From a virus, in IMG/VR virus record IMGVR_UViG_3300030329_002799, positions 1 through 42,510 of that record: a stretch of 42,510 nt of DNA, one strand, 5' to 3'. Made by a program: the position numbers and the translations under genes. How positions within the stretch are numbered: position 1 is the stretch's first letter; the number at the start of each line of letters is the position of its first letter. Positions 6,366 to 13,866 of the stretch are shown one piece after another. Below the pieces are notes generated by a model. The model saw only the letters and a program-made list of their open reading frames with translations, made no database searches and was not told the DNA's origin.

Positions 6366-8030
6366 CTAGAGACCCATACTGAGCCGGGGGACGGTTGGTG
6401 ATAGGACTACCAGTTCTTCACGGGCGCGAGTCATCATCACATATCCAAGCCGCACGACGGCATCAAGTCCGGCAACTCCCTGTTCCATGTGGTCGCGCCA
6501 TGCAGCGGAAGAGAGGTCGGGGAAGGTGTAGACGACATCAGCCTGCCCACCCTTCACACTGTGCCCGGTGCCCACGATGATCTTCGGGGTCTCCCGAAGG
6601 GCCGCAGGGCCACTGCGTTGCAGGACATAGGTGATGTATCCGATGCCCCGGCTGTACTTGGACAGTACGTTGAGCCTGTACCAGTCAAGGTCGATGTCGT
6701 AGATCGCTCGCATGGCCTCCGGCTTGAACAGAGGTTCCAGTTCTTCACGCATCCGAACTGTCTGCCGAGCCCTACTAGGGTCTCCAGCGTTTGCCGTGAG
6801 CGTGGTCCGAACGCCACGCCCACTGAACACACTGTCTTCGCCACGAGCTTGTAGGATCCCCGCCCATCGAGCGACATCGCCCCACGTCCAGAGCCGAGCC
6901 TCGTCGCCCCAGTAGTCCGGGCTAGGCCGGGTGAACGCATTTACCCGGTCGAGGATGCTGGTCTCCCCACGCTGGGCCTGCCCGAGCGGATTCCATGCGC
7001 CGTTCGACCGGCGGTAGGGGTTGTGGAACGGGATGCCCCGGTTGCGGAGTTCCCCCACCAGCGGGTTGAGCATGTAGGAGCAGGAGGCCAGCACCATACT
7101 GGTGCGTCCGGCGGCGGCGTTGGCGATGATCTCATCGAGCACTTCCCACGGCCCCGGCAACCCGACCCCGGACTTCCATGTCGCGCCGAGGTGCCGCACC
7201 TGCCCATCCGCATCACGTGGCTGGTACTCCCGGTCATCGCACATCGGCGCGGAGTGTGTCCGCAGCCAGCGCTCGGCATACTGATGCACCATGCGGGGCA
7301 TTCGGTAGGTGCCCCCGGTGCCGAGGAGCCGCTGACGCTCAGGGGCCAGTGGATCCAACAATTCCTTGGGGCTTGCGCCGAGGAACCCGTAGAGACACTG
7401 GGCGGGATCCCCGACCACCACCAGTCGCTCCACGGACTCGGCCCAGAGCCGCACGAGCTTCCACTGGAGCGGGGTCAGGTCTTGGGCCTCGTCAACCATG
7501 AGGATGCGGGGGTCCGTTGGTGGCGTGAGGAGTTCGTCATATCCCTGCACCAAGAGGTCGGTAAAGTCCACGCTATTGGTCTGGTCCTTATAGTCCTCCC
7601 AGCGTTCGGCAAATGCCTTGGTCATCGACCACGCCGGATGCTCCGGGGGGAGCAAGGCAGATCGGGCGGTGCCGTACATCGCCAGCATGGAGCCAACCTC
7701 GGTGTCCGAAAGGCCATCCTCCAGCGAGGCCATCGGCTTGCCGATGCGCCATGCCGGGGGCACGCCGCTCTCGTTCCAGTCCTTGGCAAGCGGACCAGTC
7801 TCGGCTATCGCAGGCTGGTCAAACGCATGGAAGCACACGCTGTGTAGCGTGCCCACTGACCCGCGAGGCATGTCCAGTCGTCCGGCCAACTCCACCGCCG
7901 CCGCTCGTGTGAACGAGGTCAGCAGGAAGTCAGCGGGATCGTAGGCTTCGTCGCACCACTTCTCGACCTGCCGCTTGATAAACGTCGTCTTGCCCGCCCC
8001 GGGCGGTCCCACCACACGGTACTCGTTCAT
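6366..8030 (-). CDS. UvrD/PcrA-like superfamily 1 DNA helicase
   Basis: This 554-aa protein carries the SF1 motifs in order: Walker A GPPGAGKTT (8-16), Ia LTSFTRAAAVEL (37-48), TLHS (61-64), Walker B VDEAQD (179-184), motif III VVVGDPAQCLYGFLGAS (204-220), motif V TGHSVKGGQADVV, and VI MMTRAREELVVL near the C terminus. It is shorter than cellular UvrD (about 720 aa), as phage forms often are. The role would be unwinding DNA in replication or recombination. Its ATG is 2 bases after the stop of the XRE regulator gene, so the two are one operon. Confidence 0.93.
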   Translation of the reverse strand: MNEYRVVGPPGAGKTTFIKRQVEKWCDEAYDPADFLLTSFTRAAAVELAGRLDMPRGSVGTLHSVCFHAFDQPAIAETGPLAKDWNESGVPPAWRIGKPMASLEDGLSDTEVGSMLAMYGTARSALLPPEHPAWSMTKAFAERWEDYKDQTNSVDFTDLLVQGYDELLTPPTDPRILMVDEAQDLTPLQWKLVRLWAESVERLVVVGDPAQCLYGFLGASPKELLDPLAPERQRLLGTGGTYRMPRMVHQYAERWLRTHSAPMCDDREYQPRDADGQVRHLGATWKSGVGLPGPWEVLDEIIANAAAGRTSMVLASCSYMLNPLVGELRNRGIPFHNPYRRSNGAWNPLGQAQRGETSILDRVNAFTRPSPDYWGDEARLWTWGDVARWAGILQARGEDSVFSGRGVRTTLTANAGDPSRARQTVRMREELEPLFKPEAMRAIYDIDLDWYRLNVLSKYSRGIGYITYVLQRSGPAALRETPKIIVGTGHSVKGGQADVVYTFPDLSSAAWRDHMEQGVAGLDAVVRLGYVMMTRAREELVVLSPTVPRLSMGL

Positions 8031-8032
8031 GG

Positions 8033-8302
8033 CTAGTCATAACCACGGTAGGCATCGTCTTCTTCGGCTGTGCCCACGCCCTGCCACACGACACCCGGGA
8101 ACAGGTCGTTCACACCACAGTTATAGAGGCGTGACATCTTGACGGCGATCTCCCATGCGGGGGTCACCGTGCCGGTCTCGATGTTGGAGAGCAGGTAGCG
8201 GGGGAGGTCCAGTTGTTCCGCAGCCTCGGCCTGCTTGAGGTCGGATGTCCTCCGCCACACAGCGGCTGAATTAGCGGTCTTTACTACAGTAGGGGGTCTC
8301 AA
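8033..8302 (-). CDS. XRE-family HTH transcription regulator
   Basis: An 89-aa protein if it starts at TTG 8302, chosen because AGAGAGG lies 9 bases upstream. GTG 8332 would add ten residues but would start inside the operator repeats with no ribosome site. The helix-turn-helix reads LKQAEAAEQLDLPRYLLSNI followed by ETGTVTPAWEIAVKMSRLYN, the usual XRE/Cro pattern. It is transcribed divergently from 8404. The spacer contains 11-bp direct repeats that are good candidates for its own operator, giving an autoregulated early switch. No integrase was found, so it need not be a lysogeny repressor. Confidence 0.85.
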   Translation of the reverse strand: MRPPTVVKTANSAAVWRRTSDLKQAEAAEQLDLPRYLLSNIETGTVTPAWEIAVKMSRLYNCGVNDLFPGVVWQGVGTAEEDDAYRGYD

Positions 8303-8320
8303 GGCAGTCGTCCTCTCTAA

Positions 8321-8354
8321 TCGTGTAGACACGGGGAATACACGGAGTATACAG
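8321..8354. promoter_or_regulatory. Direct-repeat operator and divergent promoter region
   Basis: On the + strand CGGGGAATACA (8332-8342) is followed directly by CGGAGTATACA (8343-8353), and a weaker unit CGTGTAGACA precedes it. The 11-bp period puts the units on the same DNA face. TAGACA (8326-8331) and TATACA (8348-8353), spaced by 16 bp, could be -35 and -10 boxes of the rightward gene at 8404. A regulator bound to the repeats would cover them. GTATACA recurs at 6356 and 9661, upstream of two other early genes. Confidence 0.55.
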
Positions 8355-8403
8355 GATGTGCTACCCTTGCCTCACGCAGAATTTGGCAGCGCATGGAGTA
8401 ACA

Positions 8404-8808
8404 ATGCCTATTGACCAAAAAGCGTGGACGGATTACGCCGAGCTAGCCCAACGCAAACGTGTGCTGGAGCATGAGCTTCGGGAAGTCCGCGCCCAGATGA
8501 ATACGACACAGGAGCCACTGCTTGACCACTTGGCCGAGCAGGGTGTCCGGTCGATAAAGCTCGACGACGGGTCTTCGGTGTACATCCACCGGGCCGTGTA
8601 CGTCGGCGCGAAAGACACCGACTACGACCGGGCGTGCACGGCGTTTGCCGATGCAGGGCTGGGAGAGTTTGTCCTACGACGCTTCAATACCAACACCGTG
8701 AGTGCGTGGTATCGCGAGGCAACAGCAGAGGGGTCAAGCATTCCACGCGCATTGGAGGATGTGCTGGATGTGAACGAGCGCATAACATTGAGAGTTCGGT
8801 CTTCATAG
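8404..8808 (+). CDS. Conserved early phage protein (134 aa)
   Basis: ATG 8404 is preferred to in-frame ATG 8356 because GGAG lies 5 bases upstream and the earlier start would sit at the promoter. The protein has an N-terminal helical hairpin (YAELAQRKRVLEHELREVRA), then a domain with GVRSIKLDDGSSVYIHRAVY, GLGEFVLRRFNTNTVSAWYR and an ITLRVRS end. Proteins with this order are common in phage replication or recombination modules, but I know no proven activity. It is the first gene of the rightward early operon and probably responds directly to the XRE regulator. Confidence 0.75.
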   Translation: MPIDQKAWTDYAELAQRKRVLEHELREVRAQMNTTQEPLLDHLAEQGVRSIKLDDGSSVYIHRAVYVGAKDTDYDRACTAFADAGLGEFVLRRFNTNTVSAWYREATAEGSSIPRALEDVLDVNERITLRVRSS

Positions 8809-8827
8809 ACCACAAGGAGCACGGATC

Positions 8828-9520
8828 ATGGCGAAAGAATTAGCGACCATTAAGGAATATGCGGTGATCAAGAGTGATGCCGCCCAAGTCCTGTCCGAGT
8901 CTCTGAGCGAGGGCGAGAGCCTTGGGTTCGGTGACTTGGCCCGGATCAAAACGCCAGCCGGTGGCGGCAAGGCGTGGGAGTTACCGAGCGGAGATGTAAG
9001 CAAAGCGTGGGAGGGAGTCCTCCTCCTGCGTCACCCGGTGCGAGCGTACTGGCCGACGAGTATCGACGACACTGGTGGCGGCGAGCCGCCCGACTGCTCG
9101 TCACTGGACAGCGTGACCGGGGTTGGGAACCCCGGTGGGGCGTGCGCGGAGTGCCCCATGAATGAGTGGGGATCGGCTGGGGACGGTCGGCGCGGGAAAG
9201 CCTGCCGCCAGATCACTCGGCTATTCTTCCTGCTCTCTGACAGCCTGTTGCCCGTGCTGTACCCGGCCCCGCCGTCAGCGTTCCAGTTGGCGAAGTCCTA
9301 CGTGGTCCGACTGGCCGCGCAGGGAGTGCCGTACCACCGGGTAATCACGCGGGTCTCGCTGGATGCCACCACCAATCAGGCTGGGGTCGCGTATAGCCGC
9401 CCGGTACTGGAGGCGGTTGGCCTGATTCCTGAGAAGGAAGTTCCGGCGATCACGGAGTACCGTGAAGGTATTCTGCCGGTCCTGTCAGGGATGACCCTCG
9501 ACGCTGACGAAGCGATCTAG
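8828..9520 (+). CDS. Conserved phage protein with four-Cys zinc site, possible ssDNA-binding (230 aa)
   Basis: AAGGAGC lies 8 bases before ATG. After a beta-rich start (FGDLARIKTPAGGGKAWELP), the sequence has PPDC (C90), CAECP (C106, C109) and GKAC (C126), likely a zinc site. It continues with a strand-rich region (LPVLYPAPPSAFQLAKSYVV, RVITRVSL) resembling OB-fold proteins. This cysteine pattern recurs in phage early proteins near primases. A single-strand DNA-binding role would fill a gap, since no other SSB is present. That role is inference from context. An intrinsic terminator follows 10 bases downstream. Confidence 0.7.
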   Translation: MAKELATIKEYAVIKSDAAQVLSESLSEGESLGFGDLARIKTPAGGGKAWELPSGDVSKAWEGVLLLRHPVRAYWPTSIDDTGGGEPPDCSSLDSVTGVGNPGGACAECPMNEWGSAGDGRRGKACRQITRLFFLLSDSLLPVLYPAPPSAFQLAKSYVVRLAAQGVPYHRVITRVSLDATTNQAGVAYSRPVLEAVGLIPEKEVPAITEYREGILPVLSGMTLDADEAI

Positions 9521-9529
9521 AGGTCCATG

Positions 9530-9586
9530 AGGGTGTGTGCGCTGAAAAAGCCTTATATAGCCCCCCAGCGCACACACCCTATTTTT
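9530..9586 (+). terminator. Intrinsic terminator with 15-bp stem
   Basis: AGGGTGTGTGCGCTG (9530-9544) and CAGCGCACACACCCT (9566-9580) pair perfectly around a 21-nt loop, followed by ATTTTT (9581-9586). It stops or attenuates transcription from the first early operon before the primase gene, which therefore probably has its own promoter. Confidence 0.88.
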
Positions 9587-9592
9587 GTCGAT

Positions 9593-9667
9593 GTAAACCG
9601 TAAACCCGTAAACTTTAGCCAAACAACAGAGTATCTTCGGGATACACCACAACCGTAACCGTATACA
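9593..9667. repeat. Short tandem repeats before primase; possible origin or operator
   Basis: GTAAACC, GTAAACCC and GTAAAC follow head to tail at 9593-9613, and CCGTAA-CCGTAT lies at 9653-9664, ending in GTATACA (9661-9667). The stretch is A-rich, has no ORF, and lies between a terminator and the primase-polymerase gene. Iteron-like repeats at this place are typical of origins served by the adjacent primase, but they could equally bind a regulator. GTATACA links it to the operator region at 8347. Confidence 0.4.
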
Positions 9668-9670
9668 TTT

Positions 9671-11152
9671 ATGAAGCCCTTACCAAACGAACGACTCGAG
9701 CAAGCCCTCAGCTACGCTCGACGGGGATGGAGCGTGGTCCCGGCCCATCATCTGCGGCGGGACGGCGACTGCTCCTGCGGACGACCGGCCTGCGGCAACC
9801 CCGGCAAGCATCCCCGCATCTCGTGGACCGCGCATCAGACGCAGGCGGCAGACGAGGCCACCATCCAGACGTGGTGGTCGCGGTGGTCGGAGGCCAACGT
9901 CGCGATTGTGACCGGCGCAATCTCTGGACTGGCCGTCTTGGATATCGACGTGGCCCACGGTGGTGATGAGAGTCTGCACGTGCTGGAAATGGCCCACGGC
10001 AAGCTACCCGAGACCCCGATGGTGCTGACCGGCGGGGGAGGCCGCCACTATTACTTCGCCCACCCGATGGACCGGGCGATCAAAGGCGGGTCCGGCTTCG
10101 CTGCCGGAGTGGACCTTCGGGCTGACGGCGGTATCGTGATCGCCCCGCCCAGTGTCCATGCCAGTGGCCGGTCCTATGAATGGGAAGCGTCGAGCGACAT
10201 CACCGATGTCCCGCTGGCTCCCGTGCCGCCGCTCGTCTCATGGTTGGTCGAACAGCGACCCCACGTACTGGGCGAAGACGTAAATACGAAGAGTGCGTCT
10301 TTTGAGATTGAGTCGGCGCTGGACCGACCCATCCCCGAGGGTGAGCGTAATGGCACGCTGGCCCAGATCGCTGGGTACTTCGCTGGGCGAGGGGACAGTG
10401 AGAGTGTGTGCACCGCCATGCTCACCTCCATCAACCTGCGGCTCTGCCAACCTCCGTTGCCTGATGCGGAGGTTAGGGACATTGCCCGGTCGATCTGCCG
10501 ACGTGAGCAGCGGAAGGCGCAGGCCCAAGAAGCGCTGGCCCAGCAAGCGGAGTCGTTGTCAGAAGACGCGGAAGTCGCTGAGGATGACCGGCTGTTGCTT
10601 GCCCGTGAGCTATGGGCCAGCCTCGGCGTGGAATCCATCTCCGACTGGGTGGTCCTACATGCCACCGATGAAATCGAATACGTGCTTGAGACCCCGAGCG
10701 ACGAGATCCACCTTGGGGCAAGCCTGATCTCTCAGCGGCCCATACAGGCGCGGCTGCTGGACTACGGGCGCATTTGGATGACCCCGGTGGCCGCGAAGGA
10801 GTGGCCGAGCAAGGCGCTCCTGTTGAGGAGACTGGCCCGCGAAGTGATCATCGACAGCACGACACGGATCTCTGATCGAATCACCGAGTGGATGGAAGCC
10901 TATCTTGAGGGTCGCCATCCGGCAGAAGAGGTGCCGAGCGAGAGCCGGAAAGATTATTTGCGATCAGGGCCAATTCTTGTGGGAGGCCGGTTGCACCTGC
11001 GACCGAACAAGCTGGCCGAGTATGTCAACAGTGCGCTCGGAGAGCGCGTCAACACGCAGCAGGTGCGAAAGCTGCTGCGGCAAAGTGGGTGGGAGCCAGT
11101 GATCCTCAAGGCTGGGGATAGCACCACTCGTGCTTGGAGGGGACCAGCGTGA
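9671..11152 (+). CDS. Bifunctional primase-polymerase (Prim-Pol + PriCT)
   Basis: This 493-aa replication protein begins with an archaeo-eukaryotic-type Prim-Pol domain: ALSYARRGWSVVP (12-24), a CxC---C insert (C34, C36, C41), the catalytic LDID with D91 and D93, GGGGRHYYF (121-129), and GVDLRADGGIVIAPPSVHASG (146-166). Residues 221-280 match the primase C-terminal domain 1 (PEGERNGTLAQIAGYF ... DIARSICRRE). The last 200 residues have no helicase motor and end in a winged-helix-like region. It can be expected to prime and extend DNA. No Shine-Dalgarno is seen before ATG 9671, so its mRNA may be leaderless or start nearby. Confidence 0.9.
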   Translation: MKPLPNERLEQALSYARRGWSVVPAHHLRRDGDCSCGRPACGNPGKHPRISWTAHQTQAADEATIQTWWSRWSEANVAIVTGAISGLAVLDIDVAHGGDESLHVLEMAHGKLPETPMVLTGGGGRHYYFAHPMDRAIKGGSGFAAGVDLRADGGIVIAPPSVHASGRSYEWEASSDITDVPLAPVPPLVSWLVEQRPHVLGEDVNTKSASFEIESALDRPIPEGERNGTLAQIAGYFAGRGDSESVCTAMLTSINLRLCQPPLPDAEVRDIARSICRREQRKAQAQEALAQQAESLSEDAEVAEDDRLLLARELWASLGVESISDWVVLHATDEIEYVLETPSDEIHLGASLISQRPIQARLLDYGRIWMTPVAAKEWPSKALLLRRLAREVIIDSTTRISDRITEWMEAYLEGRHPAEEVPSESRKDYLRSGPILVGGRLHLRPNKLAEYVNSALGERVNTQQVRKLLRQSGWEPVILKAGDSTTRAWRGPA

Positions 11153-11244
11153 TGAAGGTACTCGTGGTGGTGGGTCTTGTGGCTTTGTTCCTGTGGTCGG
11201 CGTCTGTCGTGGCCCTGCACATTACATACGGGGTTGACGAATGA
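11152..11244 (+). CDS. 30-aa single-span membrane peptide
   Basis: ATG 11152 overlaps the primase stop (TGATG) and the TGA stop overlaps the helicase start (ATGA, 11241-11244). The product MKVLVVVGLVALFLWSASVV plus ALHITYGVDE is one membrane helix with a short acidic tail. Coupling on both sides makes it very likely to be translated. It resembles the 36-aa peptide at 5553-5663 in size and design. The function is unknown; it could anchor the replication machinery or interfere with a host membrane protein. Confidence 0.65.
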   Translation: MKVLVVVGLVALFLWSASVVALHITYGVDE

Positions 11245-12647
11245 CCCCCCGAATGTGGAAACACCAGCGGGAGGCATTGTCGTTTATCGACCAGCGGCTA
11301 ACCTCGGTCCCCGGATCAGGGGTCGGGGTGTGGGCAGGTATGGGCGCAGGAAAAAGTCGGATCTGCTTGGAAGCGATCCGCAAGTATGCCCTCAAGCGTG
11401 TCCTTATCCTTGCCCCAAAAAGTGTGACCGAGCATGTCTGGGCTGACCAAGTGGAGGCATGGGCACCCGAGTACACCTGCCTGAGCTTGGGGTCGGGGTC
11501 CGTGGATGCTCGATGCAAGAAGATCCAGAAGCACGCCGACACCGAGCGGCTGATCGTGGTTCTGAACTATGAGGCCGTCTATCGCAAGCAAGCGATCAAG
11601 GTGCTGGGGAGTCTGAAGTGGGATGGGCTGGTATTGGACGAGGCACACCGCATCAGCAGGCCCGGAGGAAAAACGAGTCGTACGGTTCGCCGGTTGGCCG
11701 AATGGATCCCGTTTAGACTCGCCCTAAGTGGAACCCCCATCTCAGGGAGTCAGGGACCGCTTGGCATCTGGGCCATTGCAGCGGCGATTGATCCCCGTGT
11801 TTTTCAAACGTCGTTTTCAGCGTTCCGTGCCGCTTATACCACCCCGACGAGGTGGGGTGACCATGACGGCGCGAGCGCCGGAAAGGGTGGCGCGGTCACC
11901 CCGTGGAAATTCCATAACCTTCAGGATTTACAGGACCGCATGGCCTCCTTTAGCTGGCGCGTGGAAACCGACGACGTACTGGATCTTCCTGAAGAGACGG
12001 ACGTGGTTCGGAGTGCCAAGCTCGAACCTGCGGCTCGACGGCTCTACCAAGAATTGGAGAACGATTTAATCACCGATCTTGACGAGGGGAGCGTGACGTT
12101 GAGTAACGCCCTCGTCAGGCTGCTCAGGCTCCAGCAACTCACGGGGGGGTCGTTGCGTCCTGATGGTAAAGACGACTACGTAGAAGTCTCAACCGCTAAG
12201 GCCGCATTGCTGGCCGATGTCATCGAGGATTTTCCGCTAAAGAAGAGCCTCGTCGTTGTCTGCCGGTTCCACCACGACATGGATGTGGTGGAGCGCGTGG
12301 CGATCAAGGCGGGTCGTCGGTGCTATGAGCTATCAGGACGTAAGAACGAACTCCGGCAGTGGAAAAGCATGAGTACCGCAGGGCACGGCCCCGTGCTCGC
12401 CATGCAGATCCAGAGCGGGGGCATTGGGATCTCCTTGGTGGAGTCCGACACGATGCTCTGGTACAGTCCCGACTTTAGCCTGACCTCTTACGACCAGTCG
12501 CGAGCGAGGATCCGTCGTCCGGGCCAGCGTCACCCCGTGACCTTCGTCCACCTGACAATCCAGAACAGCGTGGACCAGTACATTTACGCCGCGCTTCGGG
12601 ATCGAACGGACCTCGTGGAAACGACCCTAGAAGCCCTCCGGCGCTAA
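11241..12647 (+). CDS. SNF2-type superfamily 2 helicase
   Basis: This 468-aa ATPase has motif I GMGAGKSR (33-40), Ia LILAPKSVTEHVW, DEAH (133-136), motif III LALSGTPI, and a second RecA domain with MQIQSGGIGISLVESD, DQSRARIRRPGQRHPV (motif VI) and the SNF2-like VDQYIYAALRDR end. Phage SNF2-family helicases accompany primases or replace replicative helicases. As the Prim-Pol here has no motor domain, this protein and the UvrD-like one are the only unwinding enzymes seen. It starts in an ATGA overlap and ends at a bidirectional terminator. Confidence 0.9.
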   Translation: MTPRMWKHQREALSFIDQRLTSVPGSGVGVWAGMGAGKSRICLEAIRKYALKRVLILAPKSVTEHVWADQVEAWAPEYTCLSLGSGSVDARCKKIQKHADTERLIVVLNYEAVYRKQAIKVLGSLKWDGLVLDEAHRISRPGGKTSRTVRRLAEWIPFRLALSGTPISGSQGPLGIWAIAAAIDPRVFQTSFSAFRAAYTTPTRWGDHDGASAGKGGAVTPWKFHNLQDLQDRMASFSWRVETDDVLDLPEETDVVRSAKLEPAARRLYQELENDLITDLDEGSVTLSNALVRLLRLQQLTGGSLRPDGKDDYVEVSTAKAALLADVIEDFPLKKSLVVVCRFHHDMDVVERVAIKAGRRCYELSGRKNELRQWKSMSTAGHGPVLAMQIQSGGIGISLVESDTMLWYSPDFSLTSYDQSRARIRRPGQRHPVTFVHLTIQNSVDQYIYAALRDRTDLVETTLEALRR

Positions 12648-12650
12648 GGG

Positions 12651-12694
12651 CAAAAAAAAGGGCAGCACCGGAGATCCGGTGCCGCCCTTTGTTT
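12651..12694. terminator. Bidirectional intrinsic terminator
   Basis: AAGGGCAGCACCGG (12658-12671) pairs with CCGGTGCCGCCCTT (12676-12689) around loop AGAT, with one A-C mismatch. Leftward transcripts end in eight U (from A8 at 12652-12659). Rightward ones meet CCCTTTGTTTATT. It separates the converging replication operon (+) and accessory operon (-). Confidence 0.88.
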
Positions 12695-12995
12695 ATTCCC
12701 AAGGCATCGCCTCGTCGCCCTCGCAGGTGCGAAGACTCGTCAGGTACACCCGCGCCGTCCCCCCACAACTCGGGTTCGCCGAGTTGGAGTCGTTGGCCGG
12801 TGTCACCACCACATCCCATCGCCCATGCGACATCGACGCATCGGTAATGACCACCTTGAGCCAGAGGTTCCCGCTGCCCCGCCACGGGAGCAGGAACTCT
12901 TGCTCAGATTCAACGAGTGCCGCGACCTGCATAAAGCTCAGGGGAGCCGTGGCCTCCGGCACGTCGTTCTTGGTTATAAAGGTATCGGTCGCCAT
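12693..12995 (-). CDS. Hypothetical 100-aa protein
   Basis: ATG 12995 has GGAGGG 5 bases upstream and lies 1 base after the stop of the RlpA-like gene, so I chose it over ATG 13055. The protein is soluble and probably beta-rich (GNLWLKVVITDASMSHGRWD), with two Cys near the C terminus (C76 and C90). I recognise no family. As the last gene before the terminator and coupled to a secreted protein gene, it may act with it, but it has no signal peptide. Confidence 0.78.
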   Translation of the reverse strand: MATDTFITKNDVPEATAPLSFMQVAALVESEQEFLLPWRGSGNLWLKVVITDASMSHGRWDVVVTPANDSNSANPSCGGTARVYLTSLRTCEGDEAMPWE

Positions 12996-12996
12996 G

Positions 12997-13563
12997 TTAT
13001 CCCTCCGGTGTGAGCGCCCGTAACGGGGGTCGCTCAGTAGTGGTCCCGTACCCATGCTGGGGACAGAACCGTGGTAAATCCTCGCGGAGCCTGTAAATGA
13101 TGGGCTGAACGCCCCAGTCCCGCGCTGTGAACCCCAAATAATTGACCAGTGGTTGGGTCATGTCGATGTCCCACGGGGCATACGGCCCACGGTCAATGAC
13201 CCTCGCCAGCACGACCGTCACGCCGCGCTGATCAGGAGTCGGCACTTGAATCTCCATCCATGACCCCAGTGGGGCCGTTCGATGGGCCACCCCGAAGGTG
13301 CGACCACGGTGGAGGCCACTCCACAGGGAGCGGCGATCCGACCAGTCACAGTGCCAGTAGTGCGAGGTCTGGGTGTAGGGGAACCAGTACCCACGGCACT
13401 GGTCCTCTACGTAGACCCCACAATCCCAGCGACTCGGATCCCCGTATACCGAAGCATACGAATGGACCCACCCTGCATCGGGGGCGTGCCCCGACGTGGC
13501 AAAGGCCGTGACGACCAGTGCCAGCGACAGGACGACGCGCTTGGCCCAGTGCTTGAGGCTCAT
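12997..13563 (-). CDS. Secreted RlpA-like double-psi beta-barrel protein
   Basis: A 188-aa protein with a basic-then-hydrophobic signal sequence (MSLKHWAKRVVLSLALVVTA, cleavage near residues 22-27). The RlpA-like barrel follows: ASVYG, TFGVAHRTAPLGS with H94, ARVIDRGPYAPWDIDMTQ with D124, and LGFTARDWGVQPIIYRL. In bacterial RlpA the equivalent His and Asp are needed for lytic transglycosylase activity on peptidoglycan. Four Cys (48, 56, 72, 167) could form disulfides after export. Being outside the lysis cassette and in the early accessory operon, it may remodel the cell wall or block superinfection rather than lyse the host. Confidence 0.8.
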   Translation of the reverse strand: MSLKHWAKRVVLSLALVVTAFATSGHAPDAGWVHSYASVYGDPSRWDCGVYVEDQCRGYWFPYTQTSHYWHCDWSDRRSLWSGLHRGRTFGVAHRTAPLGSWMEIQVPTPDQRGVTVVLARVIDRGPYAPWDIDMTQPLVNYLGFTARDWGVQPIIYRLREDLPRFCPQHGYGTTTERPPLRALTPEG

Positions 13564-13733
13564 GGGGTCACCCCCATACGGCGCAGGATCTCACGAGCCT
13601 CCCGCGCGTGCGCTTGGTACGTCTCTAGGGTGATATCCCACGGCGGGGTCGTATCCACTGCCGCCAGTCGGCGCAGCAGGTCCACGGCCTCGCGTAAGAC
13701 CTCGCCGTCGGGTCCAAGATCAATGTCAGTCAC
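13560..13733 (-). CDS. Hypothetical 57-aa protein
   Basis: The most plausible start is GTG 13733, with AAAGGA 9 bases upstream. The stop overlaps the RlpA-like gene start as ATGA. The product is mostly helical and charged (GEVLREAVDLLRRLAAVDTT, QAHAREAREILRRMG). The conserved leader-module ATG (13753) here opens only a 7-codon peptide, MRKDIAP, whose TGA overlaps the GTG (GTGA), so the module start may feed this gene by coupling. GTG 13760 is a longer in-frame alternative. The family is unknown. Confidence 0.65.
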   Translation of the reverse strand: MTDIDLGPDGEVLREAVDLLRRLAAVDTTPPWDITLETYQAHAREAREILRRMGVTP

Positions 13734-13753
13734 GGTGCTATATCCTTTCTCAT

Positions 13754-13850
13754 CACACACCCCCTTAGGGGACTATCAGCGGGAAAATCCCGCACTGCCC
13801 TTGATACGATCTCCGGCATGGGGAGCGAAGCTGGGAATCACCCCAGCCCC
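13754..13850 (-). repeat. Start-associated leader module A (type I)
   Basis: In transcript sense: hairpin 1 GCTGGG/CCCAGC (13830-13847), GCTCCCCATG, a diverged hairpin 2 region, hairpin 3 GCGGGA/TCCCGC (13779-13793), then CCCCTAAGGGGG and TGTGTGATG. It lies between the 109-aa and 57-aa genes. Hairpin 2 is lost here while hairpin 3 and the start box are kept. Confidence 0.75.
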
Positions 13851-13866
13851 GCCCCGTGCTAGGCGC

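Noticed and set aside
7023-7847. 274-aa open frame on the plus strand
   Set aside because: It is antisense to the UvrD-like helicase, whose motifs are intact; the frame has no recognisable domain or ribosome site.
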